7,620 nt of DNA, from contig PIVW01000284.1 in the NCBI GenBank assembly GCA_003353825.1, forward strand, positions 1 through 7,620, given 5' to 3'. Source of the DNA: Chloroflexota bacterium (GTDB lineage: Bacteria; Chloroflexota; Anaerolineae; J102). Of the stretch, positions 1 through 6,604 are shown one piece after another; within the stretch, counting starts at the first letter, position 1; each line of letters starts with the position of its first letter. The notes under the pieces were generated by a model. That model worked only from the letters and a program-made list of their open reading frames with translations, was not told the origin of the DNA and did not search any database. A program made the translations under genes and the position numbers.

Positions 1-763
1 CGGCGCCACCATTGACACGGATTGTTTGGCCTGTAAGGTAGCTGGCTGCTGGAGAAGCAAGCCAGACAATGGTGTGGGCTATGTCTTGAGGTGTCCCCCA
101 GCGTCGCAGTGGGATCTGTTGGCGACTGTTTTCATAAAATGCACTGCTGACGGTTTCACCCCAAAGGGTCTCGATCCAGCCCGGAGCGACGCAATTAACA
201 CGAACATTGGGGGCGGCTGCTTGTGCTAAGGCGCGAGTATACGCCATGATCCCACCCTTGACCAAGCTGAAAAGTTGCCCAGACTGGCTGCTGACACTCC
301 CGACTTCAGCCTGGTCCCATCCGATGTTGATGATATGACCATTTCCCTGCGTTTGCATTCGATCATTGATCTGCTGGCCGCAGTATACGGTGCCGCGCAA
401 ATCGGTCTGTAGCAATCGTTCTAACTTGCTTTCAAAGGGAAGGTTCCAGTGGACCCCACTAAGGATATCAGCGCCTGCATTATTGACCCAGAGGTCCACC
501 CGATCTTGCCATGCCCAGGCTTGTTCTACGAAATCGGGCAGAGCGCTCGCATCTGAAACATCGGCCGGGAGATAGATAGCGTTCGCCCCTTGAGCCTCAA
601 CAACGGCAAGGGCGATGTCAGCTTTCGGGCCGGAATGACGACTATTGAGGATGATATCACTACCTGCAGTTGCCAACGCCAGGGCCGTGGCGCGCCCGAT
701 TCCGGCTGTGCTACCGGTGATCACCGAGACGAATGGTTGGGGAAGGGTGTGTTGGGCATTCAT
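1..763 (-). CDS. SDR-family (short-chain dehydrogenase-like) protein, C-terminus off the window
   Basis: The frame gives 254 residues from the ATG at 763 and is still open at base 1; SDRs of this type are about 250-260 residues, so only a few are missing. Seen: the NAD(P)-binding motif TGSTAGIG (residues 16-23), NNAG (94-97), the segment VRVNCVAPGWIET (187-199) and the C-terminal stretch PLRRWGTPQDIAH and YLTGQTIRVNGGA. The classical Asn-Ser-Tyr-Lys tetrad is mostly gone: Asp121 replaces Asn in DLRG, the serine region reads INIGWDQA, and Phe165 replaces the catalytic Tyr (FSLVK). Lys169 is kept. Fold and cofactor site therefore look intact, but ordinary SDR oxidoreduction is doubtful; it may bind a ligand, act as a partner, or belong to a subfamily with other chemistry. 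An in-frame TGA lies ten codons upstream, so the start is the ATG or the GTG two codons before it. No good Shine-Dalgarno is visible. It is the last gene of the minus-strand run. Confidence 0.9.
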   Translation of the reverse strand, partial: MNAQHTLPQPFVSVITGSTAGIGRATALALATAGSDIILNSRHSGPKADIALAVVEAQGANAIYLPADVSDASALPDFVEQAWAWQDRVDLWVNNAGADILSGVHWNLPFESKLERLLQTDLRGTVYCGQQINDRMQTQGNGHIINIGWDQAEVGSVSSQSGQLFSLVKGGIMAYTRALAQAAAPNVRVNCVAPGWIETLWGETVSSAFYENSRQQIPLRRWGTPQDIAHTIVWLASPAASYLTGQTIRVNGGA

Positions 764-780
764 GGGCACCAGGAATTTTA

Positions 781-918
781 CTACACGTCACCGCTAGCCG
801 GAAGTGCAAAAGGATTGTTCAAAACCACTTCATGGTTAAGACGAAGAAAATAGGTAAGGGCGTGATTCAGTGCCGTCATCTTAAACTCGATATTCGTCGG
901 CACGTTATTTGATCCCAC
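781..918 (-). other. Weak candidate small ORF just upstream of the SDR gene
   Basis: From the GTG at 918 the minus strand reads 45 codons to TAG at 781-783, which is followed directly by TAA and lies 17 bases before the SDR ATG. That spacing is typical of an upstream operon gene. The predicted peptide contains TALNHALTYFLRLNHEVV, a plausible amphipathic stretch. Directly upstream and in phase, after a single TAG (919-921), another open stretch runs from 1089 and includes LAELENDGEDIGHHLDD. Together they could be one gene of about 100 residues broken by a nonsense change, or chance. I recognise no family and see no strong ribosome binding site. Confidence 0.2.
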
Positions 919-1019
919 CTATACGATCTCATTCCCGCTGGTATCATCGAGATGATGTCCGATATCTTCGCCATCGTTCTCCAATTCGGCGAGCCTTGCC
1001 CCTGACATGCCCCACCAAA

Positions 1020-1054
1020 GCAGAAGTCGGCCTGAAGTATTGGTCGGCTTCTGC
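1020..1054 (+). other. 13-bp hairpin with a 9-nt loop
   Basis: The arms 1020-1032 (GCAGAAGTCGGCC) and 1042-1054 (GGTCGGCTTCTGC) pair along their full length in a plus-strand RNA if two G-U pairs are allowed; the minus-strand RNA would have two A-C mismatches. No run of T follows on either side, so it does not look like an ordinary intrinsic terminator. It sits inside the gap downstream of the SCP2 gene. It could be a small-RNA hairpin, a processing site or part of a repeat. Confidence 0.55.
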
Positions 1055-1135
1055 TGCAATGCGACGATTATTCGATTAATAACTACCAAGGTTCACTTAC
1101 CGGCCAGGAATCTTTGCAAACGAAGACCTGCAGAG

Positions 1136-1224
1136 TAGACAAGGAACAAGTAGATGAGGGAGTTCGGCATCTGGAGGGGCGAATGTCTTGTTTACTTATC
1201 TACTTATTTACTTGTCTACCTACC
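1136..1224. repeat. Inverted pair of degenerate octamer tandem arrays
   Basis: The right array (1187-1218) consists of four back-to-back octamers: CTTGTTTA, CTTATCTA, CTTATTTA and CTTGTCTA, followed by CCTACC. The left array (1136-1158) reads TAGACAAG, GAACAAG (one base short) and TAGATGAG, the same unit in reverse complement (TARAYAAG). The arrays flank a 28-bp spacer and could fold into an imperfect stem of about 25 bp. The architecture matches the heptamer pair at 2551-2631, but with another unit length. Confidence 0.75.
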
Positions 1225-1257
1225 GTCAGGGCGCCTTGAATGCTCATAGTCGGTAAT

Positions 1258-1312
1258 GCTTGATGACGGCTTAGCAGCTACATTTGATTTTAGCTAAAAA
1301 AGCTCATCAAGC
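1258..1312. other. Inverted repeat spanning the SCP2 stop codon
   Basis: GCTTGATGA (1258-1266) and TCATCAAGC (1304-1312) are perfect 9-bp arms around a 37-base loop. Inside the loop TTTTAGCTAAAA (1288-1299) is a perfect 12-bp palindrome containing the TAA stop of the SCP2 gene. It might help end or stabilise the transcript, but the loop is long and no hairpin plus U-tract is seen, so a terminator call is not justified. Confidence 0.35.
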
Positions 1313-1625
1313 GGCTGGCCAGCATGATATCGCCGGTGACCTTGATCTTTCCTGACATAAAGGCTTGCATGGCGTCGAGGCGTCCGGACATCATCTCGAC
1401 ATAATCATCGGCATCCATGGTGATAGTCATGGTAGGACTGTCAGCTTCGCCCTCTTCGATGGTGATTTCACCATTGGCTATGTGGGAGTTCCATACGCTG
1501 CCACTGCCGCCGCCGCTGGTGAGATTGTACTGGATAAGGGCATCAACGCCCGTAGCCTTTGCAGGATTAAAAGCATTTGGCATTTCGGCCATCATTTTGC
1601 GGATTTTTGAATCGGTGTCAGACAT
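1290..1625 (-). CDS. SCP2 sterol/lipid-carrier domain protein
   Basis: A 111-residue protein, about the size of a stand-alone SCP2 domain, with no signal peptide or membrane segment, so probably cytoplasmic. Seen: an amphipathic N-terminus, a predicted beta-rich middle (GEITIEEGE, TMTITMDADDYVEMMSG, roughly 52-81) and the typical end AFMSGKIKVTGDI (88-100) followed by a hydrophobic helix LASRLMSFF. In this family the domain forms a tunnel that binds sterols, fatty acids or acyl-CoA. The ATG at 1625 has AGGAG at 1638-1642, 12 bases upstream, rather far. The gene lies 103 bases after the second acyl-CoA dehydrogenase remnant, on the same strand as the beta-oxidation genes. A role in holding or delivering acyl-CoA is inferred from this context; no enzymatic motif is present. 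Confidence 0.85.
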   Translation of the reverse strand: MSDTDSKIRKMMAEMPNAFNPAKATGVDALIQYNLTSGGGSGSVWNSHIANGEITIEEGEADSPTMTITMDADDYVEMMSGRLDAMQAFMSGKIKVTGDIMLASRLMSFFS

Positions 1626-1728
1626 GGTGGGGCTGTGCTCCTAGGTGGGGTTCGTGGTGGTCCATCGTGCGGCGATATTGTCATCGCACACATGGCCATC
1701 AGCATTGCAGGGGTGGTACGTCGTGTGG

Positions 1729-2076
1729 TTACTGTAGTTCTTTCCTTGTATATCCCAAAATCCGGCGGGCAACGATAAGTGTATTGATCTGGCCTGTGCC
1801 TTCGAATATGTCATTGATCTTAGCATCTCGTATCCATTTTTCTACAAGAAACTCATGGCGATAGCCCAGGGGTCCAAGAAGCTCGACACATTTTTGAGTG
1901 ATATCGTTCACCGCTTTGCCTGCCTTTACTTTGCCCATGGACGCTTCCAAACCGTTTGGCTTTCCGGCGTCGAGCAAGGCGGCAGAACGTATTGTCAGCA
2001 ACCAGGCGGCTTTGAGATCCATCTCCATTTGCATCAGGTCTCGCTGCACGGCCGAAAGTTTGTGCAGTGGTGCCAC
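1729..2076 (-). pseudogene. Acyl-CoA dehydrogenase, C-terminal remnant (second copy)
   Basis: This frame (115 residues from a GTG at 2076) matches only the C-terminal helical domain of an acyl-CoA dehydrogenase, normally about 380-410 residues. Recognisable are the helix around MEMDLKAAWLLTIRSAALLD (17-36), ELLGPLGYRHEFLVEKW (65-81), RDAKINDIFEGTGQ (83-96) with the catalytic-base position Glu92 kept, and IVARRILGYTRKEL at the end. The N-terminal alpha and FAD-binding beta domains are missing, and a TGA lies five codons upstream in frame, so no functional dehydrogenase can be made. Homology begins only about 14 bases after the end of the preceding remnant, which suggests a deletion that brought two tandem genes together. 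It corresponds to the fadE position of a fadN-fadA-fadE cluster. A functional small fragment is unlikely. Confidence 0.8.
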
Positions 2077-2077
2077 T

Positions 2078-2372
2078 TCAGACGATAATTGCGCTCAGCA
2101 GGGAGGCGATACCGCGAGCATTGCGTAGCCAGAGTTCAACAGGCCGTTCGCGAATATAGCCGTGTCCACCCAGTATCTGGACAGCGCCGTCAGTTATTTT
2201 TAGCGCCATGTCTGCGGCATATTGTGCTGCCAGATAGGCGTCGTGCGTGGCCTCTTTCTCTTCATCGAGCTTCCAGTCAGCCTCCCAGATGAGAAGGCGG
2301 GCGGCGTCGATCTCGATGGCCATGTCGGCCAACATAAAAGCGATGGATTGGCGATAGGCGATGGGTTCGCAA
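2078..2372 (-). pseudogene. Acyl-CoA dehydrogenase, C-terminal remnant (first copy)
   Basis: The open frame reaches back to 2569, but acyl-CoA dehydrogenase similarity starts only near 2372 (EPIAYRQSIAFMLADMAIE), then continues through AARLLIWEADWKLDEEKEA, DGAVQILGGHGYIRERPVEL and WLRNARGIA to TGA at 2078-2080. The preceding 65 residues match nothing I know, and the only start is a TTG inside a repeat array. The N-terminal and FAD-binding beta domains are gone. In relatives ending in ...RGFATFEGLAIV the Glu is the presumed catalytic base; here the end reads RGIASLLSAIIV, so that Glu is also lost. It is a different homologue from the next remnant, since both cover the same domain. The break upstream coincides with inserted repeat DNA (2480-2640). 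Confidence 0.8.
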
Positions 2373-2485
2373 ATACCTTCGCCATTTTCGATTGCCATTA
2401 CCGTGGGTAAGCGAGCCCAGAAGCATGAAGTGCCAGATATTGCCGGAATATAATGCCCTCCCGGGTTATTTTGGAAGAAATAATA

Positions 2486-2511
2486 GACTCCCCTGAACAA
2501 TGGTCTAGGCA
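2486..2511 (+). repeat. Dispersed repeat, copy A (26 bp, inverted relative to copy B)
   Basis: The plus strand here matches the minus strand of 7519-7544 at 22 of 26 positions without a gap, with shared cores GACTC, CCTGAA and GGTCTAG. In both places AAGATCGA follows shortly afterwards (2522-2529 here), with a two-base offset, which supports a longer common ancestor sequence. The copies are about 5 kb apart and in opposite orientation. Confidence 0.6.
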
Positions 2512-2550
2512 CTTTGGCAAAAAGATCGACGATTTTTTGTCGATGTGTGT

Positions 2551-2631
2551 GGCAAGTGGCACGTTGCAAGTGGCAAGTTCAACCTTGTCTGCAACCGAGC
2601 TCGCACCTGCGACCTGCTACTTGCTACCTGC
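2551..2631. repeat. Inverted pair of degenerate heptamer tandem arrays
   Basis: The left array (2552-2579) is four exact-length heptamers: GCAAGTG, GCACGTT, GCAAGTG, GCAAGTT. The right array (2604-2631) is CACCTGC, GACCTGC, TACTTGC, TACCTGC, whose reverse complement is the same family (GCARGTN). A 24-bp spacer separates them, and they can fold into an imperfect stem of about 28 bp. Constant unit length with drifting bases suggests an old slippage-grown array or a dispersed repeat of this genome. Confidence 0.75.
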
Positions 2632-2648
2632 CCCAGCGGCGCCTCATT

Positions 2649-2668
2649 TTCCCAGCGCTGTCTGGGAA
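2649..2668. other. Perfect 7-bp hairpin downstream of the thiolase gene
   Basis: TTCCCAG (2649-2655) and CTGGGAA (2662-2668) flank the loop CGCTGT. It lies 56 bases beyond the thiolase stop in the direction of transcription. No U-rich tract follows on the minus strand, so it is a poor intrinsic terminator; it could still mark the 3' end of the fadN-fadA message. Confidence 0.35.
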
Positions 2669-2724
2669 CAATTACTAGAACTTTATGTTCTCACTTGGCG
2701 GTAAATAGGCTTTATTCAGTGGAC

Positions 2725-3909
2725 TCATTGCAGGTTTTCGAATATGCCGGCTGCGCCCATGCCACCACCGATACACATGGTGACCATGCCATATCGGCTA
2801 TTGCGGCGCTTCATTTCATTGAGCAATTGTACGATTAGTTTTGCGCCGGTGGCACCCAGGGGATGGCCCAAGGCAATAGCACCACCGTTGACATTGGTAA
2901 TGTCAGGATCAAACTCCAGCGCTCGCATCACAGCCAAACCTTGGGCGGCAAACGCCTCGTTGAGTTCGATAAGATCGATATCTTGCAACGTCAGTCCCGC
3001 CAGTTTGAGTGCTTTAGGCACGGCCGCTACCGGACCGATACCCATTACCTCAGGGGGGACGCCTGCCACTGCGAAGGACACGAATCTGGCCAGGGGTTTG
3101 AGGCCGTTTTCCTCCGCAGCTTTGCGGGACATGACCATGACGGCGGCAGCCCCATCGCTGACCTGGCTGCTGTTACCGGCTGTCACAGTGCCTCCTGCTT
3201 TGAAAACCGGGCGGAGCCGGGCGAGTGCCTCGAGGTTTGTGTCATGCCGAACACCTTCATCCTGATCGAAGACTATCTCTCGGCTCTCGGCTGTGCCTGA
3301 GTCCCCCACAAGCGTTTCGACGACAGGTACTGGCACGATCTCATCAGTAAACTTGCCGCCCAGGATTGCCGCTGCCGCCCGCTGGTGCGATTGTAGAGCA
3401 AATGCATCCTGATCGTCCCGATTGACATCATAGTGTTCCGCCACGTTCTCTGCTGTCAAGCCCATACCCATGTAAACGCCCGGATTCTCCGCTGCCAGCT
3501 TGGGGTCGGCTGAGAACACGAGCCCGCCCATGGGTACCGAACTCATACTCTCGACACCCCCGGCCAGTATCACGTCCCCAAATCCCGCCATAATCCGTTC
3601 TGCTGCCATCGCCACCGTCTGTAGGCCAGAGGAACAGAAGCGGTTGACGGTCTGGCCTGGCACGCTCACGGGTAAGCCGGCGGCAAGCACAGCCATACGT
3701 CCAAGTTGCATACCCTGTTTGCCTTCAGGAAATGCGCAGCCGATGATCACATCCTCGATAAGCATGGGATCGAGCTCAGCGGCACGCTTGATGGTCTCCT
3801 GGATGACGATCGCGCCTAGCTCTTCGGGCCGGGTGTTGCGCAATGTGCCACGCGGCGCTTTGCCGACGGCAGTGCGAGCGGCTGATACGATTACGGCTTC
3901 ATGGGGCAT
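2725..3909 (-). CDS. fadA: Acetyl-CoA acyltransferase (3-ketoacyl-CoA thiolase)
   Basis: A 394-residue thiolase of full family length, cytoplasmic. It cleaves 3-ketoacyl-CoA with free CoA to acetyl-CoA and a shortened acyl-CoA, the last step of beta-oxidation. All catalytic elements are visible: nucleophile Cys92 in NRFCSSG (89-95), NEAFAAQG (317-324), His349 in [11 protein letters not shown] (342-352) and Cys379 in [12 protein letters not shown] (377-388). The N-terminus [14 protein letters not shown] is typical. The ATG at 3909 is chosen over an upstream start because AGGAG (3916-3920) lies six bases before it and homology begins at once. It sits 116 bases behind the FadN-type gene, matching the fadN-fadA order of Bacillus. 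The biosynthetic (acetoacetyl-CoA) direction cannot be excluded from sequence, but the neighbourhood supports degradation. Confidence 0.95.
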   Translation of the reverse strand: MPHEAVIVSAARTAVGKAPRGTLRNTRPEELGAIVIQETIKRAAELDPMLIEDVIIGCAFPEGKQGMQLGRMAVLAAGLPVSVPGQTVNRFCSSGLQTVAMAAERIMAGFGDVILAGGVESMSSVPMGGLVFSADPKLAAENPGVYMGMGLTAENVAEHYDVNRDDQDAFALQSHQRAAAAILGGKFTDEIVPVPVVETLVGDSGTAESREIVFDQDEGVRHDTNLEALARLRPVFKAGGTVTAGNSSQVSDGAAAVMVMSRKAAEENGLKPLARFVSFAVAGVPPEVMGIGPVAAVPKALKLAGLTLQDIDLIELNEAFAAQGLAVMRALEFDPDITNVNGGAIALGHPLGATGAKLIVQLLNEMKRRNSRYGMVTMCIGGGMGAAGIFENLQ

Positions 3910-3915
3910 GGAGTT

Positions 3916-3920
3916 CTCCT
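3916..3920 (-). promoter_or_regulatory. Ribosome binding site of the thiolase gene
   Basis: AGGAG on the minus strand, six bases before the ATG at 3909. It decides this start, because the frame stays open for another 52 codons upstream. Confidence 0.75.
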
Positions 3921-4025
3921 GACAAATAGTTGCGGACGAGCAGAGAATGCGATTCTTGCGACCATTAGATGTGGGATGCTGATTCTGAACCACGTCCGAA
4001 AATCTAATCAGACGATATCTATCGG

Positions 4026-6461
4026 TTAGTTCCTCAGCGGTTTGCCCGTTTGAAGCGTGTGCCAAAGACGAGCCTGGGTAAGGGGTTCACCGGCCAGCGA
4101 GAGTAACGCTTCCCGTTCGAGATCAAGGAAGTATTGCTCGTCGACCCATTGCGGTTGGCTCAACTCGCCGCCGCAGACCACGTAGGCGACTTTGTTGGCG
4201 ACTTTGGCATCATGCTCAGAGATATAGCCTGCCTGCAATTGCAGATCGATATAGACCTTGAGCGTCGCCAAAGAGTCTCGCCCGGCCGCATAGCAGTTCT
4301 TAGCAGCGTAGGTGGGACGGTAAGCGCTCGATGCCATTGCCAGCACTTCGGCCTTTGCTTCGGCCAGCAAATGGTCTTTGTTCATGACAACGCGATCACA
4401 TGGTGTCATGAATCCAAGATCTCTGGCTTCGAAAGCGCTGGTGGAGATCTTGGCCATGGCGATGGTCAATGATATGTTCTGGATATAGCTATCGATGCCG
4501 GGATGTTCGATTTTTGCAGCCGGAGATACGACACGGCGAACCAGTTCCTTGGTACCACCACCCGCCGGTAGGATGCCCACGCCAACTTCGGGCAGACCCA
4601 TGTAGGTCTCAGCGGCGGCTACGACGCGATCACAAGCCATCGCAATCTCAGTACCGCCGCCCAAGGTCATGTAAAAGGGGGCGGCAACAATCGGTCTACT
4701 GAGCCCTGTGAATAGCTTTCGCATATTCTGAAGCTTCTGCGATATGTTGTCCAGTGCTTCCCAGTTCCCTTGTTGGGCATTCACGGCAATGAGGAAGATG
4801 TTAGCACCGACTGAGAAGTGTTCGCCCTGATTGCCGACCACAAGACCGGCAAAATCCCCTTCTACTCGTTCGGCAGCCTCCTCGACAATTGAGAGAATGT
4901 CCAGATCTAGCATGTTCATCACCCGGCCATTTGGGGTGGTGGCATGGAATTCCAGAAGGGCAACATCATCTCCGATATCCACCAGGGAGGCGCTGATATT
5001 GGATGTGATGAGGCGACGTTCATCCTTTTTCCAGTTGGAAAGGAGGACTATCTTGGGGTCAGACTGGATATTGACATAACCTTGTTCGATCAGCCAGCGC
5101 TGCCTTCTCCCCTCTTCGGTCCGATAAAAGCTGGTTGCCCCCCTTTCAACCATCTCCTTGACCCAGTTTGGCACAACCATCCCCTCATCTTCCATTCGTC
5201 TGCCGATATCTTCGACTCCCAACATATCCCAGATCTCAAAGGGGCCTGCCTCCCACATGAACCCCCACTTCATGACATTGTCGATGGCGGCTGGGTCAGT
5301 AGTGACCTCGGGCATGATGGTAGCAGCATAATTGAGTGTGTGAGAGAGCGCAAACCAAACTAGTTCAGCAGCTCTGTCATCCTCGGCAAGCATGCACCTC
5401 AAACGTTCGGGCAGAGGCTTGGTGCGATGCGCTCCGACGCTGTCATAGCGAGGTTTTTGCATTGCTTCATGCTCGAAGGTATTGAAATCGAGTTGCAGGT
5501 ACTCCTTCTGACCATCAGCCCCCCTTACCTGTTTCGAAAAACCGACCTTGGTTTTGTTTCCCAGCCAATTGCGTTCCACCATTCCATTTAGCACATCCGT
5601 CAGTTCCGCTGCCTTGAGCACCTCTCGCTCAGGATCGTCTGGTAACAGATCATAGAGATTGTTAGAGATATAGGCAAGCACATCGATACCGACTAAATCG
5701 GCCAGCCGGAAGATGCCTGTCTTGGGTCGCCCGATTAGGGGGCCGGTCAACATATCGACTTCAGGAATGGTATAACCATGCTTGATTGCGTATTGCATTG
5801 TCTGCGAGGAGCCGATAAAGGCCAGCCTGTTGCCAATGAAATTGGGAGTATCGTTGGCAATGACTACACCTTTGCCCAACACTTCCTCGGCAAAGGTCTC
5901 GATGAATTTCGTTATCTCGGGATCAGTATGAGGCGTGGGGATCACCTCCAACAATTTCATGTACCGTGGAGGCTTGAAGAAATGAGTGCCCAGAAAATGC
6001 GATTGGAAATCGATGCTTCGTTTCTCTGCAATGGCATGGATGGGCAGACCTGACGTGTTGGTGCTGATGATACTGCCCGGTTTGCGCACAGCCTCGATGC
6101 GTTCCATCAGGGCCTGTTTGATATGCAAACGTTCTATCACGGCTTCGATGATCCAATCTGCGTTCCCAATCCAATCAAAGTCATCCTCTGTGTTACCCAG
6201 GGTGATAAAATTCGCCACGTCGGCCGAAAACAGGGCTGCAGGTTTGGCTTTTCGCATGCTGGCAAAGCCTTGTTGCACGATGCGGTTACGTACCTGCGGG
6301 TGATCCAGCGACAGTCTCGTTGCTTCCTCCTTAGCAGTCAGTGAATTTGGTGCGATGTCAAGGAGATAGGTCGGTATCCCGGCATTTGCCAGATGAGCGG
6401 CTATCGCTGCCCCCATCGTTCCTGCTCCTATCACTGCTGCTCGGCGTATCGTTCGTTGCAT
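4026..6461 (-). CDS. fadN: Bifunctional 3-hydroxyacyl-CoA dehydrogenase / enoyl-CoA hydratase (FadN type)
   Basis: An 811-residue cytoplasmic enzyme that hydrates trans-2-enoyl-CoA and oxidises the 3-hydroxyacyl-CoA with NAD. The dehydrogenase part comes first: Rossmann motif [18 protein letters not shown] (11-28) and the catalytic set Ser137 (NTSGL), His160 (GTHFFKPP), Glu172 (LLEV) and Asn211 (NFIGNRL), by analogy with human HAD. The C-terminal-type dehydrogenase region follows, with [10 protein letters not shown] (406-415). The crotonase part lies from about 490: HFSVGANIF (548-556), Glu605 in [11 protein letters not shown] and Glu625 in [16 protein letters not shown], so both catalytic glutamates are kept. 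Dehydrogenase before hydratase is the FadN order, opposite to E. coli FadB. The ATG at 6461 is preferred to one seven codons upstream because AAGGGAG lies eight bases before it. First intact gene of the minus-strand run; a candidate promoter and dyads lie upstream. Confidence 0.93.
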   Translation of the reverse strand: MQRTIRRAAVIGAGTMGAAIAAHLANAGIPTYLLDIAPNSLTAKEEATRLSLDHPQVRNRIVQQGFASMRKAKPAALFSADVANFITLGNTEDDFDWIGNADWIIEAVIERLHIKQALMERIEAVRKPGSIISTNTSGLPIHAIAEKRSIDFQSHFLGTHFFKPPRYMKLLEVIPTPHTDPEITKFIETFAEEVLGKGVVIANDTPNFIGNRLAFIGSSQTMQYAIKHGYTIPEVDMLTGPLIGRPKTGIFRLADLVGIDVLAYISNNLYDLLPDDPEREVLKAAELTDVLNGMVERNWLGNKTKVGFSKQVRGADGQKEYLQLDFNTFEHEAMQKPRYDSVGAHRTKPLPERLRCMLAEDDRAAELVWFALSHTLNYAATIMPEVTTDPAAIDNVMKWGFMWEAGPFEIWDMLGVEDIGRRMEDEGMVVPNWVKEMVERGATSFYRTEEGRRQRWLIEQGYVNIQSDPKIVLLSNWKKDERRLITSNISASLVDIGDDVALLEFHATTPNGRVMNMLDLDILSIVEEAAERVEGDFAGLVVGNQGEHFSVGANIFLIAVNAQQGNWEALDNISQKLQNMRKLFTGLSRPIVAAPFYMTLGGGTEIAMACDRVVAAAETYMGLPEVGVGILPAGGGTKELVRRVVSPAAKIEHPGIDSYIQNISLTIAMAKISTSAFEARDLGFMTPCDRVVMNKDHLLAEAKAEVLAMASSAYRPTYAAKNCYAAGRDSLATLKVYIDLQLQAGYISEHDAKVANKVAYVVCGGELSQPQWVDEQYFLDLEREALLSLAGEPLTQARLWHTLQTGKPLRN

Positions 6462-6469
6462 GTGGCTGT

Positions 6470-6476
6470 CTCCCTT
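6470..6476 (-). promoter_or_regulatory. Ribosome binding site of the fadN-like gene
   Basis: AAGGGAG on the minus strand, eight bases before the ATG at 6461. It favours this start over the in-frame ATG at 6482, which has no such sequence. Confidence 0.75.
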
Positions 6477-6554
6477 GACCATGCCTGTTGTATGCGTGCG
6501 AAATTGACAAATGGGATGTTGGGCGATGTTCCTTGGCGTTTTAGTGCCAGTTTA

Positions 6555-6583
6555 CAGATACCATAATCGACCCCATCTGGCAA
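6555..6583 (-). promoter_or_regulatory. Candidate sigma-70-type promoter for the fadN-fadA transcript
   Basis: On the minus strand TTGCCA (6578-6583, five of six to the -35 consensus) is followed after 17 bases by TATCTG (6555-6560), preceded by TGG as in extended -10 sites. Transcription would start near 6548 and give a leader of about 88 bases. The -10 box is weak (TAT only) and single boxes occur by chance. Confidence 0.3.
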
Positions 6584-6587
6584 ATCT

Positions 6588-6604
6588 ATGACGCATTGCG
6601 TAAT
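6588..6604. promoter_or_regulatory. Candidate operator dyad next to the -35 box
   Basis: ATGACGCATTGCGTAAT is a 17-bp dyad with a perfect core ACGCA-T-TGCGT and one mismatched pair further out. It sits five bases upstream of the proposed -35 hexamer. Nearby are the perfect palindromes GTAGCGCTAC (6610-6619) and ACGCGT (6618-6623), and the inverted pair GTAATG (6600-6605) / CATTAC (6631-6636). Position and symmetry fit a dimeric regulator such as a TetR-type fatty-acid repressor; the regulator is not in the window. Confidence 0.35.

Larger units (their letters stand above)
764..1289. other. 526-bp intergenic region between the SCP2 gene and the SDR gene
   Basis: No recognisable gene. It holds a perfect-arm inverted repeat around the SCP2 stop, an inverted pair of octamer arrays, a 13-bp hairpin and two short minus-strand reading frames in the same phase, parted by one TAG (1089-919 and 918-781). 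A promoter for the SDR gene could lie here, but I found no convincing -35/-10 pair. Confidence 0.5.
2373..2724. other. Repeat-rich junction between the thiolase gene and the dehydrogenase remnant
   Basis: These 352 bp hold no credible gene. From left to right on the plus strand: non-homologous open frame, a 26-bp dispersed repeat copy (2486-2511), an inverted pair of heptamer arrays (2551-2631) and a 7-bp-arm hairpin (2649-2668). The missing first two thirds of the dehydrogenase would be expected here, so the block probably replaced or accompanied a deletion. Confidence 0.6.

Noticed and set aside
1136..1224. Possible CRISPR array
   Set aside because: Units are 7-8 or 18 bases, back to back and without unique spacers; the same holds for 2551-2631 and 7557-7620.
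1641..1826. Minus-strand frame of 61 codons between the SCP2 gene and the dehydrogenase remnant
   Set aside because: It overlaps the end of the dehydrogenase remnant in another phase, has no ribosome binding site and no recognisable motif.
2078..2569. A complete small acyl-CoA dehydrogenase-like gene of 163 codons
   Set aside because: Only the last 100 residues or so match the family, the start is a TTG inside a repeat array, and the FAD-binding domain is absent.
2649..2668. Intrinsic terminator after the thiolase gene
   Set aside because: The stem is only 7 bp and no U-tract follows on the minus strand; listed only as a hairpin.
2744..3265. Long plus-strand open frame (173 codons) opposite the thiolase gene
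   Set aside because: It is the antisense shadow of a thiolase whose catalytic motifs are all intact; similar plus-strand frames opposite the fadN-like gene are rejected for the same reason.
6504..6509. Perfect TTGACA on the plus strand as a -35 box
   Set aside because: No -10-like hexamer at 16-18 bases and no plus-strand gene downstream.
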